A stretch of DNA of 64,000 nt, taken from the NCBI GenBank assembly GCA_944472135.2, contig OX235267.1:37851312-37915311 (forward strand), in the 5' to 3' direction. A program made the position numbers and the translations under genes. The notes beneath the pieces are model-generated. The model was not told where the DNA came from. It searched no databases and saw only the letters and a list, made by a program, of their open reading frames with translations. This DNA is from Trichobilharzia regenti. Taxonomy: Eukaryota; Platyhelminthes; Trematoda; Strigeidida; Schistosomatidae. Position 1 is the first letter of the stretch. Each line of letters opens with the position of its first letter. Shown piece by piece: positions 1 to 9,312 of this stretch.

Positions 1-190
1 GCTAGTTTTGTCGTTTCAGGATTTGTGCGCCTTCTGGAGAATTGAGAACTTTGAGGAATCATCTATCCAGATACACCATGACACAGGTGGGAATTATGAA
101 ACAAATGTTGATTAGACATTACGTCAACCATCAGATCAACAAATTAACCAGTAGAAATCCAAGTTGGCTATAGGGGAAAGAAATTATCTT
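1..190. repeat. Dispersed repeat, copy 1 (pair with 9,128-9,312)
   Basis: This stretch is recognisably similar to 9,128-9,312: both start gctagt.ttgtc and share the phrases ttcaggattt, gacacaggtg/gtcacaggtg, ttaaccagt and ggggaaagaaattatctta with scattered substitutions and small gaps. The two copies are in the same orientation about 9.1 kb apart and enclose most of the CR1-like/PLE block. No coding potential or element family was recognised, so this is only an unclassified diverged repeat. Confidence 0.6.
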
Positions 191-1680
191 ATTACCTTCA
201 CATCCTTCATAATTCATAATTTCATATAAAATAAGATCTGTGTAATTCAATGCATGTACTTTTAAAATATGAAGAATTTCCAATTTTACAGGCATTTCTT
301 CTGAATTTGAAGAATCTGTGTGAAACATTGATGTGTTCTCCAGGAATGTTGAATAATTTCACACTTCATCACAATAATTGTGACGTATATGTTGTGCCTA
401 TTCTGTCGTACATATTCGTTCAGAAAATACGTCTTCAGGACAACTTCACTCTTTTCTGTTCACTGCAGTCCACATAATCTGGCTTTGACTTCCTCCTGAT
501 AATTTATGCTGCCCGTCACTTTGTGATTCCCTACTCGTTGATTCAAATGTCTAAAGAAGTAAGGAGAGCTTCCACGTGATAAAATGTTTTATTAAATATC
601 CCGTTTTTTCTTTTAATTTCAGACTACATCTTAGAGTTTATTCCCTGGAAACACGCGTTATCATATGACTTGCACAAGTTGATTCACAGTTACTATTCCA
701 ATGCTCATGAAATAGTCGCTTCAAACGATCCACATCAGTCTATGCGTCGTTTCCAGTCCTCCGAATGAGCATTGCCCTAGTTTTAATGTCAAGGATATAC
801 TCTCATGTGTCGAGTGTCTCAACTCATCACAAATCCTTGTCAACCATTCTTCATCATGTTTTCAAATGTGATGATTTTCCTGAGTGAATCATACGCAGGT
901 CGAACGCAAGCCTGAAAAGAACATATCCAGCTGGCGAGAATTTATATGTTGACCAGACGATCACTTGTTTAAGGCAATCAAAAGTTGACAAGCTCTCACA
1001 TCATGTCACCGCCATCTGTCTCTAGAAATATTCATGTCCCTACCGAAGCACATACATTAGTAGAACAGAGATAAGGATTGTTACCCGTGATTATGAATGC
1101 ATAACAGATAATCTGATATTAAAGGACGCATAGACATCTAACAGCGCGATTTCGCGGCATCTGTAGGATACTGACAATGTTGTTGACAATCTGAAGGCGT
1201 TCATGATAATGAAAAGGCGAAAGAAACCACCTAGTTTCCTACACTGACTTGGTGATGTTAAATTATACGAAATACACTACGTCATCTTCTCTCCTGTTGA
1301 GAGAAATTTACTTTTCGTGTAGACATGACACACTCCATCGTCCTCCCTTTTCACCACTTAACGAAAACATGTTTTCTGCGGGTATGAATGATATTATTCG
1401 TTATCACCTATCTAGCTGAATTTGTTTCTGCCCACTAGAATCGGCCAGACTCTGCTGTCTCTATGTTTCCGAGAGTAATCATTAACGTTTCCTACAAATA
1501 TTCACTCCTATTGACTACTTACTGTTTAACAACTCACACCATTCCTGACTTATGTTACTCTTAGTTCTTGTCATTAAATTCCCCCTGTTGTCGTGGAAAA
1601 CGTATGCACAAATCCCCAGTGGAATATCCAATTTCATTATGTTCCGCTCGCTGCCAGTGGAGAAGATTTTCCCAAATAGT
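191..1680. other. Anonymous AT-rich DNA, no gene seen
   Basis: Only short ORFs (75 codons or fewer) are present in this stretch and none shows a recognisable motif or composition suggesting coding. It may contain old, unrecognisable repeats. No RNA gene, LTR or terminal inverted repeat was recognised. Confidence 0.4.
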
Positions 1681-1689
1681 AAAAAAATA

Positions 1690-3420
1690 GCCAAGATTTT
1701 TTTTATTAACAGCTTTATTCCAAAAGGTATTTGAGGTACGGGTATGGAATTTTCAGCGCGCATTACAATGTATGCTGCATCTAATTACCTCATAAATTTT
1801 ATAAGACTTTTAAAATCAAAAATATAAATAAATGAAAAAAACCAACGCCAAAAAATAAAAGATAAACAAAATGAAAGAAAAACAGCGTAGAGTTTACATT
1901 TCAAACAATGAACCAAAAGAATATGAACTATAAAGTTGGTGTGTGATAGAGGATGAGAACAACAGTGTAATAGTAACGAGGAAAGGAAAACAATATCTAA
2001 TGGGACTATTTGTTAGAGTGTCGCAGTAAGTTGATCGTGTCATACCAAAGGGATTTCTCATCACATAACAGCCGTGCCAGATGTGGTATTTTTGATTTTT
2101 TGAACTTAGGAGTCCTAGAATATTGCATCCTCCTATAGCTGCTTCTAGTTCTTCTACCAGACGAAATGCAAGGAGACAGCTGCATATAGAGGAGATGCTC
2201 GGGGTTCGACAATATTGTATTCGCTAGTTTTTTACATGACATAATATGTCTATCCACAATAGTGTTAACCAGTTGGTTTAACGATATCCTACTTGCCCTA
2301 CTAACGGCTTTTGGTGCCCTTATCAGCAAAGCAAAGTCTTTCTTAAGTATTCCCGGAAAGCTTAATGGGGAGCAGTCAAGACGGATGGGTAGAATACAAG
2401 AATTGATAAACTGAGAATGCAGAAGTCTGCTTTATGCCAGACTGCCTAAATTTCCCTATGTAGAACGTTAGGCGAATCAACTTTTCAGTAAAAAGCGAGA
2501 TGTGGGAAGACCAGGAAAGATCAGTGGAAAAACTCATCTCCAGTTACTTGATATTAGGTATATTTTCAACTTCTGTTCCGTCAATGAGAGTGAGGCTGTG
2601 TGAGCTAACTAGTCTCTGTAGGTCACATTTATGTCTGAAAGTGAAATTGACTACCTGACGTTTAGACGGATTAGGCTTAAGTCTGCTTGAAGAGGATAAC
2701 TGACTAATTTCCGACAGAAAGTTATTTAACTTGGAAAAATCTGACTGACAGTTGACAGGCATAGAAACAGAGAGATCATCGGTATACTTAACAAAAGTGG
2801 CTACATCAGAATGAGGCAAGTCATGTAAGAAAAACGAAAACAGAAAGGGAGAGAGAACAGCACCTTGAGGAAATCCAGCTACAGTAATTTAGGTATTGGA
2901 GGAATTTACATTGTAGACGGTGCACTGCTTCCCATCAGAAAAATAGGAGTGCAACCACCACTGGTTGATTTCTCACTATTGACTCATTCTAATTTTGTTT
3001 CTGAACTTGTAAGGTAGATTAGGCGCAAGAAGACGTGTTAGAACAGTCTTTGAGTTAAAATTACAGTCAATTCACAATCAAGGGATTATTCTGAGAGAAA
3101 TTAAGAGTTGCCTCAGTGATACAATTCATCACTCATATTGAAACAAGTTTCCAGATATTGTGAATGAGCACAGAATCACATGACATAGAAGGAGGGTTGT
3201 TGCTATCAGGAGATTCAAAGTTTCACACTGGTATCACTGTAAAATTGTTTCACCTTACTCAAAGTGCAGGTTGATTTGCCCAGTATCTGAGAACAATATG
3301 TGGGAATATTAGCAATTTGTTTCTGAGAGTTTTGTGCACTCTCTGAATTTTCGGTACATTAACGTGACCTGAGAAAATTGGATTTTTCAGTTGTATCACC
3401 AGAGAATTAAATACTTACAA
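1690..3420 (-). pseudogene. Decayed CR1-like non-LTR retrotransposon, RT part and 3' end
   Basis: Read on the minus strand this is the 3' half of a CR1-like reverse transcriptase. The order is: a stretch matching the RT motif before the active site (PQGAVLSP-type, around 2,860-2,880), then the active-site region VKYTDDLSVS inside 2,544-2,819, where the usual YADD has become YTDD, then the RT C-terminus (2,006-2,329). The latter shares SRxS, QLVN, VDRH, C.K, ILSN and LAR with the better copy at 14,170-15,030. Between the ORF pieces the frame is broken, so it cannot make a working enzyme. The 3' end, at 1,690-1,762, carries the signature AATTCCAT ... TTTTGGAATAAAG also seen at other CR1-like copies in the window. 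The upstream part (2,905-3,412) is duplicated at 7,908-8,404. Family assignment rests on motif recognition only. Confidence 0.75.
2905..3412. repeat. Recent duplicate segment, copy 1 (pair with 7,908-8,404)
   Basis: About 500 bp are nearly identical to 7,908-8,404, in the same orientation, with only a few substitutions. Beyond the right end (after tttttcagttgtatcac) the two loci drop abruptly to weak similarity (3,412-3,660 against 8,404-8,670). The segment lies inside CR1-like sequence on the minus strand. Confidence 0.85.
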
Positions 3421-3790
3421 ATGGCCTTAGTTTTATGAGAATTTTTCTATAAATAATAAATTCTGAATTTGCTTCATCGAAAAATCCTTATTTCCTAGGT
3501 AGAATCTTCAGGTCGCACTACAATTGAGAATACACTGTTATTCTTTTCGAATCCTCACGATATTTCTTATTCCTTGTCCTCAAAATGTGAGGTATAAATG
3601 TTCGTATAACTGAGTGGAACCAAAGTTGTACTCTTATTTCCAAATTTGTACGTTGTCGAGATTCTGCCAACTGAGGCATTGTTTGTGGCTAAGGGAATCG
3701 GGTAACAATTATCCAAGGATACGTGAGAAATCCATGCGACACCAAATGATGTAGTTACGGAATTTGACTTTTTCATTGATCAAGTCCTAT
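3421..3790 (-). pseudogene. Upstream part of decayed minus-strand retroelement
   Basis: This stretch is weakly but continuously similar to 8,410-8,670 (shared phrases include cgatat.tctta, gaggtataaa.ttc and attc.gcc). It lies just upstream, on the minus strand, of the CR1-like RT fragment, so it is probably the endonuclease-to-RT linker of the same element. It holds a 69-codon minus-strand ORF (3,567-3,776) without recognised motif. Assignment is by position and similarity to the second copy only. Confidence 0.4.
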
Positions 3791-4335
3791 TCGCTGTGAC
3801 ATGTGACCAACTCAACATTGCAGTCGCTAGCAGAACATCTATTTTAGAGATAATGTCTCCACCAAATACCAACTGAGATTTTCATATAACAGTAAAATTT
3901 TATCAGGATTCAGACACAATTCAGCCCCTTCTAGTTAAGTCCTATTGACCAATTTCAAGCCACTAGGCTTCACCTCACAGAAGTGAAAAGGAGACTTCGA
4001 ACATACTCTCGCTTTCAACCTGACTTTTGCGAATGTTGATTCCCCTACAACAGAGAGGTTGGATGATCCTCATCTCAATCCCACATGCTCTCTACAATCC
4101 TTACGCACCGCATACCGTATGATTTGCTTCGCTCATTGTGAGCCATTGTAACATGGCGCGTTATGCTGATCAACCAACTTGTATGTTAGGCTTCAGGTTG
4201 GCCGTCCGATGTTCAGCCGCTTTTAGGGCAACCGCCAACTTCAGATTTGGTGTTCGACCAGTATTCAAGCCGAAACAAAGCGTGGTATTTACGTAGTTGA
4301 CTAAGATGAACCAAGTTGTCTTCTAATAATTAAAT
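3791..4335. other. Anonymous DNA between CR1-like fragment and PLE
   Basis: No ORF, tRNA-like structure or recognised repeat was seen. It has a somewhat higher GC content near 4,080-4,290 than its surroundings. Confidence 0.35.
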
Positions 4336-4408
4336 CACTTCAGATACAACCTTATTTCGTACATTTGGTTCCCTTGATAAATTTTGATAAAGCAAGTAAG
4401 ACGAAATT

Positions 4409-4457
4409 TGCAGTATAAAATGATATCATTCTATTTCACAGGTTCTCATCAGCTGCA
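4409..4457 (-). ncRNA. Hammerhead ribozyme-like motif in the PLE 3' terminal repeat
   Basis: On the minus strand the conserved core parts appear in order: CTGATGA (4,446-4,452), an 8-nt stem II region (4,438-4,445), GAAA (4,434-4,437), then a stem III hairpin around the palindrome AATGATATCATT (about 4,416-4,433). The hairpin closes on the triplet ATA, with predicted cleavage between 4,414 and 4,413. Stem I pairs TGCAG (4,457-4,453) with CTGCA (4,413-4,409) right next to the core and cleavage site, as required. Weak point: the stem II segment GAACCTGT does not form a good stem, and its ACCTG can instead pair with CAGGT just upstream (4,462-4,466). PLE terminal repeats are known to carry hammerhead motifs. 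Activity is uncertain. Confidence 0.55.
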
Positions 4458-4790
4458 GACTACCTGAAATTACAATGGTTATATAGATGATAATAACATA
4501 CTTTAATGTTCGAGTGGTGGTAGAAAAGAGATACTATAAAATTGACGCATCTAAATGAAAGCATTACAATGTTTTTAGTTTAAGTTTTCATCATCAATTT
4601 ATACGCTTTTAAAGTTGAAAAGAGGGGGAGGGGTAAGAGAGAAAACAGAAAAATTGATTAACAGAACAGTGTTAGCTTGTAGGTTCACATAGCAACTCAA
4701 GAAACAAAAGTGGTTACAGTTTATGAGATTAAGATTTGTTCAGTGAGTTGAGATCACTGAATTAGATGACTAATCAAAATCAAAATTCTG

Positions 4791-6830
4791 TTACCAAGGG
4801 AGTGAGAGGTTAATCACACTCTCTTTCTGTATGCATAAGTCTGGTTTAAGTCTTTTGATTGCGATTGCTTCGGCAAATCGTAGTAAATTTGCTGTCCTTT
4901 GTCTATTTAATATTTTGAAGGACTTAGAAATCTCTACGAGATGTCCGGTATCAATAATGTGTCTGGTAATTGCACTCTGGGAATATCTGCTTCCTTTCAG
5001 GCACAGGTTTTTGGGAATATGTTCAGAAAACCGGATAGAAGCCCTTCTTTCTGTCCTTCCAATGTACTTGCTCCCGCAAGTGCACGTGAATTCATAAACG
5101 CAGTTGGAGGTGACATCAGCAGGGTATTTATCCAGTTTTGAGTGGATTAAAGAAGGAGTGGTGCTGTATACTGTTATGAGTTTTGCTGCTAGGAAGCTTC
5201 TATTTATTGCACCTTTCAGTCTTTTGTCAATCTTTTGTGACACTGCATCTCCTTTGTATGGTAGACAGATAAACACTTTTTTCTTTTCTACAGTTGGATG
5301 CTTTTCTTTCTCATCTTTTTCTCTGCTGTACTTCTGAATAAATCCCTTAGGGTATCCATTTTCCCTTAGGCATTTCTCGACGAAAACTAATTCTTCTTCG
5401 ACCCTGTTTGGTGAACATAGCTTCCTGGCTCTGTCATACAAAGTCCTCACTAATCCACGTTTATAGCTTATGGGACAAAAGCTGTTATAGTGAAGATATT
5501 GTCCAGTCCAGGTTTCTTTTCTATAGATGGACTTTTCGACCGTGCCTTCGTTTGTTCTTTTTACATTTAGATCCAGGAAATTGAACTCATTATTATGTTC
5601 ATATTCCATGGTGAATTTGATATTTGGATGTATCTCATTTAGGCGATCATATAGTGCCGATGCGTGATCCATATCGTTGCAAACAACAAATGTGTCATCA
5701 ACATATCGGCGATAGTAGGTAGTTCCATTGATAGCAGAACTTAGTTGTGTCTGCTCAAGGTAGCCCATGAAGATATCAGCCAGGATAGGTCCCAGAGGCG
5801 AACCCATCGCGACCCCATCGGTTTGTCGGTAAAGTTGATTGTTGAATTTGAATTGTATATCTTTTGTGCAGAGCAGTAGAAGTCGCTTCATCTCTGTTTC
5901 CGGTAATGGTAGTAGATCCGTTTGTTTACAAATTATATCAATTGTTTCCATCAGTGGTACATTTGTAAACAAGGAGGTCACGTCATACGATACCATGAGT
6001 TTGTCTGATATGTCGATATTGTCAACTTCCTTGGAAAATTGATAACTATCCTTCAGGCTGTGGGTTGCAAATTTAATTCGAATGGGCTCTATAGAATCAG
6101 CTAACCATCGAGCTAGCTTGTGGCATGGTGAGTCAATCATTGACAGGATTGGTCTTAATGGCACATTTGCTTTATGAATTTTTGGTAGGCCGTACATAGA
6201 CGGCAGGCGTCCACCTTTTGACTTCAGTTTATTATATGTTTCGCTGTTGATTAGTTTCTTCATTAGACATTTATTAACTTTGTTTTCAAATGATGTTGTG
6301 GCATCTTTCTTGTTGTCTACTTGGAATTTGGAGCCTTCATCAGGTCTAAATATGACGATTTTATCATTTTCATATAGTTTCTTCAGAGCTATTCTATGCT
6401 CTTTGGTCAGCATTTTCTGCTTCTCCGTTTGTGATATGTGGTATTGGTTAGCAATATTAACAAGTTTAGACTTTAGACATCCCCCTTTATATTCGTCTAA
6501 GGGCTTCAGGTCGTAGAGTTGATGGTATAAGTGCTCGAATTGTGCTTCTGTGCCTATACGACTGATGTGCTTCTTGGGGACGTGAAAGTTGAATCCTATA
6601 GATAGGGCTTCTAACTCGATTTTGTTTAATTGTAATTTTGATAGATTACAAACATAGCGTTCTTGGAATTCTTCAATTAGCTTGTCTTTCACCAACGCTT
6701 TTGTCAGCTGAGTTTCATACTCCTCGGATGTTTTTGATTGTAGCTCTTCGATAAAATTCATGAATTTAAGCCAGCAGATAATATTAAGCTCACTCAGTAG
6801 GGTATCATAGGTAGCCAGACGAGATTTCAA
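4791..6830 (-). CDS. PLE reverse transcriptase with C-terminal GIY-YIG endonuclease
   Basis: The 679-codon open frame encodes the replication protein of a Penelope-like retroelement, which would nick chromosomal DNA with its GIY-YIG nuclease and copy its RNA into the nick. Residue landmarks: RT fingers with LPSMYGLPKIHK (209-220) and RPILS (226-230); motif A VSYDVTSLFTNVPL (280-293); motif B TDGVAMGSPLGP (337-348); active site YVDD (376-379); connector FNFLDLNV (416-423). The Cys-containing entry to the nuclease is NCVYEFTCTCGSKYIGRTE (576-594); Arg600 and EH (603-604) follow, and the distal acidic residue is in RFAEAIAIKRL (651-661). The fingers position usually read as DKGN is altered here (RPDEGSKF, 162-169). 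The track-style start at 6,830 is a TTG; the same frame is open further upstream to a TAG at 6,888-6,890. Length is close to that of complete PLE proteins. Confidence 0.9.
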   Translation of the reverse strand: MKSRLATYDTLLSELNIICWLKFMNFIEELQSKTSEEYETQLTKALVKDKLIEEFQERYVCNLSKLQLNKIELEALSIGFNFHVPKKHISRIGTEAQFEHLYHQLYDLKPLDEYKGGCLKSKLVNIANQYHISQTEKQKMLTKEHRIALKKLYENDKIVIFRPDEGSKFQVDNKKDATTSFENKVNKCLMKKLINSETYNKLKSKGGRLPSMYGLPKIHKANVPLRPILSMIDSPCHKLARWLADSIEPIRIKFATHSLKDSYQFSKEVDNIDISDKLMVSYDVTSLFTNVPLMETIDIICKQTDLLPLPETEMKRLLLLCTKDIQFKFNNQLYRQTDGVAMGSPLGPILADIFMGYLEQTQLSSAINGTTYYRRYVDDTFVVCNDMDHASALYDRLNEIHPNIKFTMEYEHNNEFNFLDLNVKRTNEGTVEKSIYRKETWTGQYLHYNSFCPISYKRGLVRTLYDRARKLCSPNRVEEELVFVEKCLRENGYPKGFIQKYSREKDEKEKHPTVEKKKVFICLPYKGDAVSQKIDKRLKGAINRSFLAAKLITVYSTTPSLIHSKLDKYPADVTSNCVYEFTCTCGSKYIGRTERRASIRFSEHIPKNLCLKGSRYSQSAITRHIIDTGHLVEISKSFKILNRQRTANLLRFAEAIAIKRLKPDLCIQKESVINLSLPW

Positions 6831-6887
6831 TTCAGAGAGATACTGGTAAGAGGATTCGATGTGAGATTTTTTTATTCGACGGAGATT

Positions 6888-7076
6888 CTATTGAGAAGGT
6901 GCGAGTGTAGCCAACCGCATTTGTTTCGAGAACTGCCGTGGGAAACAACCTGTTTGCAAACACTGTTCATTGAACCTGATCTTTGTTGGTTGTCTAGATA
7001 TTCTGCATCGTATGTTCACCACCTGATTCAGTGACTTAAAAGTTGGGGCAGGGAGGCGTCTCTTCAAGAAATTCAT
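6888..7076 (-). pseudogene. N-terminal part of the PLE ORF, cut off by an in-frame TAG
   Basis: The 62-codon ORF starting with ATG at 7,074-7,076 is in exactly the same reading frame as the 679-codon PLE ORF (the two start positions differ by 246 nt) and is separated from it by a TAG at 6,888-6,890 plus about 19 sense codons. It begins MNFLKRRLP and is basic, as expected for the N-terminus of a PLE protein. The simplest reading is one nonsense mutation in an otherwise continuous ORF of roughly 760 codons. Alternatively the ATG ORF is a separate leader ORF. Confidence 0.65.
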
Positions 7077-7115
7077 ACATTTGGTTCCCTTATTTGTTTG
7101 ATAAAATTTTATCTT

Positions 7116-7907
7116 AGCTATTCAGTTATGTATTTTTGTCAAAAGTCTTGGAACTATGAATATAGTCAGTTAGTCATAACACTTGACAGCAAAACATACA
7201 AACTTACATATCAAGCAAAGCGATAAATTGCAGATCTGAAGAAACTTAGTGATGAGCATCATTCAGAATCGTGTACCGCCAAGACATTAAAAATTGCAAG
7301 CACTTTGAAACAGGAAGATTATTCAAACGGGAAAAATATTCTGAATACAGGATTGCTTCCTGAGTCAACTTTGGTAAGAGAATTATTGGATGTCAGCTCA
7401 TGATGAAATCCTGTAACCAGTCAAATCGATGCTAATCAACCCTTGAAGATAAGGAATATTTGTAAAGTAAGAAATAGGACAAAGATAAGGAAATTAGAAT
7501 AAAATGTATGGATTACACACTGAGATTCTGTGTATTTAAAAAGAGAACTATGAACAGTTTATGCAGAAGCAGTTTAACCAGTCTGCTTGCTACGGAGGTA
7601 TCATAACTTCCCTTATCGTCTGCAGTAACCATGGTGCATAGACATCAATTCGGCGATATAATGACAGCACAGACATGAGTATAGCAATATCAATGATCAG
7701 TGGACATACTCATAGTTGCTAATTTTATCCGAAATGCGAAAAAATCAAAAAACGTATTGTTGTAACGGAAAAAGTATGCACAAATCTTCAGTGCAAAATG
7801 TAACTTTGTATTGTTTAGTTCAAATAATAACGAATTAGCTAACAGTATCCTGATGGATTTCTCACTATCGACTCATTCTAATTTTGTTTGTAAGTGAGGT
7901 AGTGGAG
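7116..7907. other. Anonymous DNA right of the PLE
   Basis: No supported gene. The last part (7,855-7,905) contains a partial extra copy of a phrase (tctcactatcgactcattc) that recurs in the neighbouring duplicate segment at 7,977-7,997, suggesting local rearrangement of repeat DNA. Confidence 0.35.
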
Positions 7908-8404
7908 TAATTTACATTGTAGACGGTGCACTGCTTCCCATCAGAAAAATAGAAGTGCAACCACCACTGGTTGATTTCTCACTATCGACTCATTCTAATT
8001 TTGTTTCTGAACTTGTAAGGTAGATTAGGCGCAAGAAGACGTGTTAGAACAGTCTTTGAGTTAAAATTACAGTCAATTCACAATCAAGGGATTATTCTGA
8101 GAGAAATTAAGAGTTGCCTCAGTGATACAATTCATCACTCATATTGAAACAGGTTTCCAGATATTGTGAATGAGCACAGAATCACATGACATAGAAGGAG
8201 GGTTGTTGCTATCAGGAGATTCAAAGTTTCACACTGGTATCACTGTAAAATTGTTTCACCTTACTCAAAGTGCAGGTTGATTTGCCCAGTATCTGAGAAC
8301 AATATGTGGGAATATTAGCAATTTGTTTCTGAGAGTTTTGTGCACTCTCTGAATTTTCGGTACATTAACGTGACCTGAGAAAATTGGATTTTTCAGTTGT
8401 ATCA
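7908..8404. repeat. Recent duplicate segment, copy 2 (pair with 2,905-3,412)
   Basis: This stretch is nearly identical to 2,905-3,412 and in the same orientation. It is part of CR1-like sequence read on the minus strand (YFSDGKQCTV-like wording near 7,950 corresponds to the RT region just before PQGAVLSP). Confidence 0.85.
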
Positions 8405-8670
8405 CGCGAGAATGGCACTGGTTTAATAAGTACGTTCTTAAACTGTAGTAAATTCTGAATGTCATTTTTCGAGAGATACTTGTTCTTTCTGTGGATTATT
8501 GAGGTGGCACCGCAATGAAAGAACATCGTGATTCCTTTCGAATCCCTACGATATCCCTTACTACATGTCATCGAAACGAGAGGTATAAACTTCCGTAAAG
8601 CTGATTGAAATCATAATGGTAAACCGCTCTTCAAGCCCGTACATTGTCCAGATTCTACCGAGAGTGTTCA
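8405..8670 (-). pseudogene. Retroelement fragment, diverged partner of 3,421-3,660
   Basis: This continues the minus-strand element upstream of the duplicated block. Similarity to 3,421-3,660 is only moderate. Short ORFs of 66 and 68 codons lie here (8,265-8,465 and 8,365-8,571) without recognised catalytic motifs. No further element structure is visible up to 9,127. Confidence 0.4.
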
Positions 8671-9127
8671 AGCTGTCTGTCTTCACCTTCTTTACATTCC
8701 ACTGGTCATTTATTTGAATTAATCAGACTTGGAGTGCGTTTAGCAAGCATAACACTCCGACTGAAATAGGAAAGCTTCAAGTTTGAAGCATTTTGCTCTA
8801 TTTTATGCTCAAAAAACTGAACACTAATGCGTAAACCGGTGGAAAATGTGGTTCTAGGACATGAATCGAAGAATAAAAACAAAGGACAAAGTGTTCATTT
8901 TGAATATAATTTCAGACTCAAGCTCAATCAGCCAAGTGAACTGTACGAACGGCAGTTCGAAAAATTATCCAAGCACAGATATTACAGTTTCCAACTGAAT
9001 TCATCATTGATTTCTTAGAATTACCCAAAAGAAGTCTGAGGAAAAGGAAATATCGAATTCGATGACGCTGATTTTATAGCTTCGTTGTAATTGTCTCCTC
9101 TGAACTGTACGGTATATTTGCAACGCT
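8671..9127. other. Anonymous DNA with one short ORF
   Basis: A 63-codon plus-strand ORF (8,827-9,018) is Lys/Glu/Gln/Asn-rich and reads like a soluble peptide, but it has no recognised domain, no neighbours of similar kind and no splice or poly(A) context that I could identify. I do not propose a function. Confidence 0.25.
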
Positions 9128-9312
9128 AGTATTGTCATTTCAGGATTTGCACGCCTCCTGAAGAATTAACAGCCTTGAGTAATCTTCTAACAAGAGACTC
9201 CCTGTCACAGGTGTGATTCATCAAGGAGATGGTCGTTAGACAATTGATGAACCTTCAACAAGTTAACCAGTCGAAATACTAGTTGGCTACAGGGGTAAAG
9301 AAATTATCTTAT
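9128..9312. repeat. Dispersed repeat, copy 2 (pair with 1-190)
   Basis: Same orientation as positions 1-190 with many substitutions and several short gaps; both end in ggg.aaagaaattatctta. Family not recognised. Confidence 0.6.

Larger units (their letters stand above)
4340..7110 (-). mobile_element. Penelope-like element (PLE), nearly complete
   Basis: A minus-strand element contains a long RT/GIY-YIG ORF (4,791-6,830 and its upstream extension). The two ends carry a related terminal sequence: read on the minus strand, GGGAACCAAATGTA follows an A/T-rich TTTATCAAA block both at 7,076-7,115 (5' side) and at 4,357-4,395 (3' side). Such terminal redundancy (pseudo-LTRs) is a known PLE feature. 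A hammerhead-like motif lies between the ORF end and the 3' terminal block (4,409-4,457), again as known for PLEs. The flanks match the CR1-like patchwork on neither side, so the limits are approximate. Only a single in-frame stop appears to interrupt the coding part, making this the best-preserved PLE in the window. Confidence 0.88.
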
